Assembly (NCBI GenBank): GCA_017534365.1
Contig: JAFWCS010000180.1
Span: 1 to 10,675, forward strand
Direction of reading: 5' to 3'
Source: Clostridia bacterium
GTDB taxonomy: Bacteria > Bacillota > Clostridia > Oscillospirales > Acutalibacteraceae
DNA length: 10,675 nucleotides
The notes beneath the pieces were generated by a model. That model had not been told where the DNA came from, ran no database searches, and saw only the letters and a program-made list of their open reading frames with translations. Both the position numbers and the translations under genes were made by a program. Below, piece after piece: positions 5,751-10,675 of this stretch; within the stretch, counting starts at the first letter, position 1; every line of letters begins with the position of its first letter.

Positions 5751-5912
5751 TGCGGTGGGACGGGGAATCTGCGGCAAATTGCGCAAACTGCATCATTTTT
5801 TGAATCATGCGCGCGGGGCAATTCGTTTGGAGGAAGCGCCGGTCCGGATCCCACTGAGCCGGACAGCATTGAATTTCCGGAAAAATAAAATGACGCAGCG
5901 CATTATTTTTAG

Positions 5913-5941
5913 TTGAAATAATATAAAATCTATGTTAGAAT
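5913..5941 (+). promoter_or_regulatory. Promoter of glycosyltransferase operon
   Basis: TTGAAA (5913-5918), a 17-bp spacer and TAGAAT (5936-5941) with a TG extended -10 (5933-5934) lie in an AT-rich island within GC-rich DNA. The predicted start near 5948 gives a leader of about 95 nt. Between this and the divergent DUF4838 promoter (5751-5912) I see no gene. Confidence 0.75.
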
Positions 5942-5959
5942 AAATTGGATACGTTTACG

Positions 5960-6013
5960 CAGCCGCCGGGCTGCCGCGGCGCGGGCGAGACGCCGGGCCG
6001 ACGGGGCCGTCGG
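5960..6013 (+). promoter_or_regulatory. Structured GC-rich leader of the operon
   Basis: The leader contains CAGCC/GGCTG around GCCG (5960-5973) and CCGAC/GTCGG around GGGGCC (5998-6013). They precede the GGGGGA ribosome binding site (6031-6036). The pairing is plain but matches no riboswitch family I recognise; it may be ordinary GC-rich structure. Confidence 0.3.
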
Positions 6014-6042
6014 TCAAGATCCTGAAAGTCGGGGGATGACAG

Positions 6043-7470
6043 ATGAAAAAAAGCGAACGGAACGGCCGCATGGTGTTTGCCGATCCCACGCGCAAGCGGG
6101 TCTATCTCCTCAGCGTGCTCCTGCTCGCGGCCGCGCTCACGCTGCTGTTTCTCCGGCTCTTTTATCCCCTGATCCTGTTTCATCTGCGCTATGCGCTGAT
6201 GACCGCGCGGCTCTCGACCGTCAGGCTCTACAACCGCATTTTTCTCGGCCTGATGGGCGTCAACGTCGCAAAGCTCTTTCTCTATGCCCTCGCGGCGCGC
6301 AAAGCGAAGCGGCAGAGCACCTCGTTCTGCCCCGCCGTGACCGCCGTGATCCCCGCTTACAATGAAGAAAAAACGATCGTCGCCACGGTCCGCTCCGTGC
6401 TCGCGGCGGAGTATCAGAAGCTGGACGTGATCGTCGTGGACGACGGCTCCAAAGACCGGACGCTTGAGATCCTGCGCGCGGAATTTGGCGGCGACCCGCG
6501 GGTCACGATCCTCACAAAAGAAAACGGCGGCAAATCCTCCGCCCTCAATCTCGGCATCGCGCATGCGAAGGGCCCGCTCCTGCTGCTGCTCGACGCGGAT
6601 ACGATGATCGCGCCTGATTCCGTGCGGCTGCTTGCCGCGCATTTCGGCGACGCGCGCGTGGCGGCCGTCTCCGGCAACACGCGAGTGGGGAACGTCCACA
6701 ACCTGATCACGCGGTTTCAGCGCGTGGAGTACATCCGCGATTTCAACCTGATGAAAAACGGAATGGCCCGCTTCAACGCGCAGGCCGTCGTGCCCGGCGC
6801 GCTGGGCATGTGGCGCAAGGCGGCGATCCTTGCATGCGGCGGCTTTTCGCGCGATACGCTCGGCGAGGACCGTGATCTGTCCATGGCGCTGCTCAAGCAC
6901 GGCTGGCGGACGGAATTCGAGCCGCTGGCGTTTTCGGACACGGAGGCGCCGGATACGCTGCGCGGCTTCCTGCGGCAGCGCTTCCGTTGGACCTATTCCA
7001 CCCTGCAGTGCGAGCGGAAATATCTCAGCTGCCTGTTCAATCCCCGGCGCAGGGGGCTCGGGCTGCTGCTGATGCCGGATCTGCTGATTTTACAGACCAT
7101 CCTGCCCCTCGTGACGACGGTCGGCTTCGTGGCCAACCTGGTTGCGTTCGACGCCTATGAATGCAAGCTGCTGGCCGTCAGCTACGCCGTTTCCGTGGCC
7201 ATCGAGCTGATCCTGTTTCTCTTCGCAAGGCGGATCACGGGCGAAAGAATCTCTGTCAGGGATCTGCTCGCCGTGCTGCCGCAGCGAATCATTTACGGTG
7301 TGCTCTGCACATTTCTTCTCTTTAAATCTGTGGTTTATGCTTTCATCGGCACGACCGTTCTGTGGAACAAGGTCGAACGCAAAGGCAACAGTCGGCAACC
7401 GCCCGGTCAGACGAGCGCGCAGGCCGATCAGCATAAAAAACTCAATGAATGGAGGAATGACACAAAATGA
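6043..7470 (+). CDS. Processive membrane glycosyltransferase, family 2 (PgaC/IcaA/cellulose-synthase-like)
   Basis: The product has 475 residues. Two N-terminal membrane segments (about 20-48 and 66-85) precede a cytoplasmic GT2 domain. Its motifs appear in order: VTAVIPAYNEE; D133-D134-G-S for nucleotide-sugar binding; D184-A-D186 for metal; G274-E-D276 with the catalytic-base aspartate; and Q312-R-F-R-W316, the signature of processive synthases that couple chain growth to export. Three C-terminal membrane segments follow (about 345-375, 385-405 and 415-440). The family polymerises and extrudes polysaccharides such as poly-N-acetylglucosamine, cellulose or hyaluronan from UDP-sugars; the sugar used here cannot be told. 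GGGGGA lies 6 nt before ATG. It is the first gene of an operon, and its last codons overlap the next gene by 4 bp. No deacetylase or c-di-GMP PilZ partner is seen. Confidence 0.92.
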   Translation: MKKSERNGRMVFADPTRKRVYLLSVLLLAAALTLLFLRLFYPLILFHLRYALMTARLSTVRLYNRIFLGLMGVNVAKLFLYALAARKAKRQSTSFCPAVTAVIPAYNEEKTIVATVRSVLAAEYQKLDVIVVDDGSKDRTLEILRAEFGGDPRVTILTKENGGKSSALNLGIAHAKGPLLLLLDADTMIAPDSVRLLAAHFGDARVAAVSGNTRVGNVHNLITRFQRVEYIRDFNLMKNGMARFNAQAVVPGALGMWRKAAILACGGFSRDTLGEDRDLSMALLKHGWRTEFEPLAFSDTEAPDTLRGFLRQRFRWTYSTLQCERKYLSCLFNPRRRGLGLLLMPDLLILQTILPLVTTVGFVANLVAFDAYECKLLAVSYAVSVAIELILFLFARRITGERISVRDLLAVLPQRIIYGVLCTFLLFKSVVYAFIGTTVLWNKVERKGNSRQPPGQTSAQADQHKKLNEWRNDTK

Positions 7471-10400
7471 AAAAGAAGCGGCTCCTCATTTATGTCGCCC
7501 TGCTCGCGGCGTTCGCGCTTGCGTGCACGGTGCAGCTGATGCCGAAGCTCATTGCGCGCGCGGAAGACTGTCCCGACGCCGCAGTCGGCACGGCAAGTCT
7601 GACGGATGAAGGCGATACCGTCTTCGTGCGCATGGCGAAGTTTACGATCGGCGAGCAGACGATCCGCGCGCCGGGTTTTGTGGTCGCCAACGCGGCGGCG
7701 GGAGAGAATCCCGCGGCGGGCGTGGATTTCAGCGCGCTCAAGCCCATCACGGTCGGGAACCCGCTCACCGGCACGCTGGATAAGGATATCTGCGTGGTCG
7801 GCGACAACGCGGTCACGGATCTTTATCTGGGCGATCTCACACTGACGGATGGGCATCAGCTCTACAGCAAGAGCTCCGGTCTCAATCTGCTCGGCGGCAA
7901 GCTCACTGCGCCGAAGATCGAAACGCCCAAGCAGATCAGCATCGGCAGCGCAACCGTCACCGTGAATTCCGATCTGACAGGCTTCGAGTCGATCGATCTG
8001 TTCGTCAGCGAAACCGCCAACTCAAGAATTGCTTCGTTCGGAACGCCGGCCTCTCTCACGGTCAACGGCAGCGTTTCACAATCCAACACGAAGCAAAGCT
8101 ACGCGATCAACGTGGGAAACGGCTCCTCCCTGACGATCACGGGAGATTTTACCGCAAAGCGCATCCTTGTCGCATACGCGGATGATAACCACGCGCGCAG
8201 CTCGGTGAAGATCGGCGGCAACCTCACCGTGACGGAAGGCAATATGCAAAGCGTGGTCCTCATTCGCTCGGATGCCGAGATCGGCGGCGCAATCAAAGCG
8301 AACGACTGCGTGAATCTCAACCACGGCTCCACGCTGAAGGCCAAGAGCGTGGAAGCAACTATGATCAGCAACGAAACGGGCGGTTCCTTCGATATCGACG
8401 GCGACGTCACGCTCTCCAATTATCTGGACTGCTTCGGCTACCAACAGACGGGCGTGTGCCGGATCGGCGGCGACCTGAAGTGCTCCATCCTCAACGTGGT
8501 CGGCAGGAGCGCGGATGACCGGGAGAAGCTGACGGTCGGGGGCAGCGTCGAGTGTGAGCAGTTCGGCTCGATTAACGGCGAGCTTTCCCTGGGCAAGGGC
8601 GTCACCAAAACAGGAGGAGAATGGACGAGCTTTTTCCTTTACAACACCAAAGCAGAGATCGGCGGGGACGTGACCGGCCATAATCTGGATCTGAGAAACG
8701 CCACCGTGGTGATCCACGGCAATCTGACCAGCAAGGGCAGATGCGTGCCGGTCAGGGACTCGACCCTCACGATCGACGGCGACACGAATACGATACAATT
8801 CAATCCGCTGGGCGGCAGCGTGATCAAGATCCAGGGGAGCCTGACGGAAGACAGCCTGCTGAGTCTGAACGACAATGCTTCGCTGGAGGTCGGGAAGGAC
8901 ACGACTGTCTCCGGCCAATTCGGCCTGAACAACGGCGCCAAAATGACGGTCTCCGGCGACATGACCCTGCACGGCGAGAATAATGCATTCTGGCGCGGCA
9001 CGGAGCTGAACGTGACCGGCAGCGTGGATTGCGGCGGCGGTCCCTTCAACGCCATCGGCTCCAAGGTCACCATCGGCGGCGATCTGACGAATGCGAGCTC
9101 GATCGACGCCACCAATGATTGGACCTACGGCGGCAGCACGATCACGGTGAACGGCGACGCCGTTTCCAACGATCACTTCACGCTGAATCCGAACAGCACG
9201 ATCCAGACCGGCCGCGATTTCATCTATAATGACGTCAACGGCAAGATCGAAGGCAACATGATCGTCGGCCGCGATTTCGTCTGCCAAAAGAGCACCAACC
9301 TCTTCCCCGCAATGAATGGCGTCCGGGTCTCCGGCAAGCTGCAGGTCGGCAGAGACGTGCTGATGAATAACCTGCTTCTGAACTGTGACTCCTATCTGAC
9401 GAACCTCGACGTGAACGGCATGATCGTCGCCCACAGGATTGCGGATATCGTCAAGGTCAGCGGGCATACCGACGAACCGTATGTGATCGAAGGCACGTCC
9501 TATGAAACCAATAGGAACAAGTTTTCTTACACGGTTCCGTTCGACCAGCAGGTCGTCCCGCTGACGATCGGCGGCGAAAACTACGTGACCGACATCAGAG
9601 ATATTTCCAATAAAGAATTCACGCCGATCAGAGCGGGCGACTCCTTCACCATCACTTATGAGCTGGATGGCGGCGCGTTCCGCGCGGACGCTGTCATCGC
9701 GGAATCCTACAACGTCGTGATCGGCGCGGATCTGCCGGCGGAGAATCAGCTCGAAAAGCGGATCGGCTTCCTTTTCGGCGGCTGGTATGACAACGCTGAA
9801 TACACCGGCGCCCCGGTGACGCAGATCCCCGAGGGCACGGTGGGCGACATGATTTTCTATCTGAAATGGAACGCATGCGACCACGCGGCGAGCACGGCGC
9901 AGCCCACCTGCGCCGAAACCGCGATCTGCACGATCTGCGGCGCGGAGATCCCCACGGCGCCGCATCAGTTCACCGTGTCGTTAGCGACCGTCGCGCCCAC
10001 CTGCGTCGCTGACGGCTACACGACCTATCAGTGCGAGTTTTGCACCGAGATGGAGAACCGTGACTTCGTTCCGGCCCTCGGTCATGTGCTCGCTTGCGAC
10101 GAATGGGTTTGGGAGGCAGATTACAGCTCTGCAACTGCAAAGTGCCACTGCACGCGCTGCAGCGACACGGTGGAACTGACCGACAACGCTCCGGCGCAGA
10201 CGGTCGTTTCAGAACAGGACTGCACGCATCCCGAAATCAGTATTTATACCGCGACGGTGACCAATGATGACCAGACGTTCACTGATACAACCGAGCCCAT
10301 CCAGACGAAGGATGCCCTCGGCCACGATGACGGACGTTGGCAGATCGATTTCGAGGCCACGCCGGACCATGACGGCCAGAAGTCGCTCTGGTGCAACCGC

Positions 10401-10675
10401 TGCGGCGCGCTGCTTGAGACCGAGACGTTTGCGCAGCATACGCACGAAACCGGCTTCGAGCGCACGCTGACCCCCGCGACCTGCACCGAGGACGGCGAAA
10501 AGGGCCTCTACTGCACACACTGCAACGCGCTCTATGACGTCGAGGCGATCCCCGCGACCGGCCATGACGAGGGCGTGTGGAAGGTCGATTTCGAGCCGAC
10601 CGCCGACCACGACGGGCAGAAGACGCGCTACTGCACGAAGTGCGGCGCGGCGCTCGAGACCGAGACCTTCTCCGC
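7467..10675 (+). CDS. Large secreted beta-helix-like surface protein, 3'-truncated
   Basis: The frame is open from ATG at 7467 to the window edge: 1069 codons with no stop and the end missing. GGAGG (7451-7455) precedes the start, and ATGA overlap with the glycosyltransferase implies translational coupling. Residues 1-32 are a signal peptide (KKKR, hydrophobic core, ARA/E). From about 35 to 700 short strands recur with GGD, NGS and SGD turns (IGGNLTV, IDGDVTL, IGGDLKC, VGGSVEC, IGGDVTG, VSGDMTL, IGGDLTN), as in right-handed beta-helix adhesins. Residues ~729-801 match an InlB/Flg_new-like repeat (ITYELDGGAF, FLFGGWYDNAEY, FYLKWN). From ~802 onward come CxxC modules with PTC, GYTTYQCEFC and PALGH motifs. 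A later stretch duplicates WQIDFEATPDHDGQK 80 residues on as WKVDFEPTADHDGQK. A wall anchor would lie beyond the window. It is probably an adhesin or matrix protein acting with the polysaccharide; ligand unknown. Confidence 0.88.
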   Translation, partial: MKKKRLLIYVALLAAFALACTVQLMPKLIARAEDCPDAAVGTASLTDEGDTVFVRMAKFTIGEQTIRAPGFVVANAAAGENPAAGVDFSALKPITVGNPLTGTLDKDICVVGDNAVTDLYLGDLTLTDGHQLYSKSSGLNLLGGKLTAPKIETPKQISIGSATVTVNSDLTGFESIDLFVSETANSRIASFGTPASLTVNGSVSQSNTKQSYAINVGNGSSLTITGDFTAKRILVAYADDNHARSSVKIGGNLTVTEGNMQSVVLIRSDAEIGGAIKANDCVNLNHGSTLKAKSVEATMISNETGGSFDIDGDVTLSNYLDCFGYQQTGVCRIGGDLKCSILNVVGRSADDREKLTVGGSVECEQFGSINGELSLGKGVTKTGGEWTSFFLYNTKAEIGGDVTGHNLDLRNATVVIHGNLTSKGRCVPVRDSTLTIDGDTNTIQFNPLGGSVIKIQGSLTEDSLLSLNDNASLEVGKDTTVSGQFGLNNGAKMTVSGDMTLHGENNAFWRGTELNVTGSVDCGGGPFNAIGSKVTIGGDLTNASSIDATNDWTYGGSTITVNGDAVSNDHFTLNPNSTIQTGRDFIYNDVNGKIEGNMIVGRDFVCQKSTNLFPAMNGVRVSGKLQVGRDVLMNNLLLNCDSYLTNLDVNGMIVAHRIADIVKVSGHTDEPYVIEGTSYETNRNKFSYTVPFDQQVVPLTIGGENYVTDIRDISNKEFTPIRAGDSFTITYELDGGAFRADAVIAESYNVVIGADLPAENQLEKRIGFLFGGWYDNAEYTGAPVTQIPEGTVGDMIFYLKWNACDHAASTAQPTCAETAICTICGAEIPTAPHQFTVSLATVAPTCVADGYTTYQCEFCTEMENRDFVPALGHVLACDEWVWEADYSSATAKCHCTRCSDTVELTDNAPAQTVVSEQDCTHPEISIYTATVTNDDQTFTDTTEPIQTKDALGHDDGRWQIDFEATPDHDGQKSLWCNRCGALLETETFAQHTHETGFERTLTPATCTEDGEKGLYCTHCNALYDVEAIPATGHDEGVWKVDFEPTADHDGQKTRYCTKCGAALETETFS
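10320..10675 (+). repeat. 240-bp in-frame tandem repeat, second unit incomplete
   Basis: Unit one (10320-10559) and the start of unit two (from 10560) encode the same layout: GHDDGRW then DHDGQK, CNRCGA and LETETF, matched by GHDEGVW, DHDGQK, CTKCGA and LETETF. The period is exactly 80 codons. Each unit carries one of these CxxC motifs; unit one also has a second, YCTHC. More copies may follow past the window edge. Confidence 0.75.

Noticed and set aside
5632..5808. N-terminal extension of the DUF4838 protein to the ATG at 5808
   Set aside because: It would place 59 unrelated residues before a good signal peptide, and the extended -10 promoter at 5722-5750 starts transcription downstream of that ATG.
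5935..6900. 321-codon minus-strand frame
   Set aside because: It is antisense to the glycosyltransferase and runs across its promoter and leader; low-complexity Arg/His/Glu translation.
7467..7570. Lipoprotein signal at C20 of the large secreted protein
   Set aside because: The residues before C20 (A-L-A) do not fit a lipobox, and an ARA/E signal peptidase I site follows at 30-33.
8076..9965. 629-codon open frame on the minus strand
   Set aside because: It lies wholly opposite the coupled secreted-protein gene, which has RBS, signal peptide and repeat structure. The minus product is a featureless Asp/Ala/Arg/His-rich shadow typical of GC-rich DNA.

Overview
The window looks like a piece of a Firmicutes chromosome or contig, most likely a gut-type Clostridia (Oscillospirales/Ruminococcaceae-like). 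The evidence is strong AGGAG ribosome binding sites, sigma-A type promoters, double-glycine leader peptides, a DUF4838 protein, and a very large secreted protein with an InlB/Flg_new-like repeat and CxxC modules. Genus is inferred from style only; there is no rRNA or tRNA in the window.

Left part (1-3403, AT-richer, all + strand). The 3' end of a secreted or cell-wall type SH3b protein (3-683) is followed by three genes, each with its own near-identical upstream module. Two of these genes (784-1047 and 1407-1688) encode paralogous 87- and 93-residue peptides. Each has a double-glycine leader, a Gly/Ala-rich core carrying three GTAAxx hexads, a Cys pair and an aromatic tail. The third gene (1871-3403) encodes a secreted M23 (lysostaphin-type) metallopeptidase with a CxxC...CxxC module and two copies of a ~100-residue C-terminal domain. 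In all three the -35 (GTAACA), a 17-bp spacer and the -10 (TATACA) are identical, and the leader can fold into the same bulged stem-loop with a compensatory change. In the two peptide genes an outer 9-10 bp inverted repeat differs in sequence between copies but stays perfectly self-complementary. I read this as a co-regulated bacteriocin-like or wall-lytic regulon. No transporter, immunity or modification gene is visible, so function is inference.

Spacer 3404-3714 has no gene but several GC-rich hairpins, and it marks a switch to much GC-richer DNA.

Right part (3715-10675). A secreted DUF4838 protein (complement 3715-5631) has its own extended -10 promoter, divergent from an operon on the + strand. 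That operon starts at an extended -10 promoter (5913-5941) and encodes a processive membrane glycosyltransferase of family 2 (6043-7470). Overlapping it by 4 bp (ATGA) is a very long secreted protein (7467 to beyond the window end, at least 1069 codons). That protein has a signal peptide, a beta-helix-like region of many short GGD/NGS turns, one InlB/Flg_new-like repeat, and tandem CxxC modules that include an 80-residue duplication cut by the window edge. The coupling suggests exopolysaccharide synthesis linked to a surface protein.
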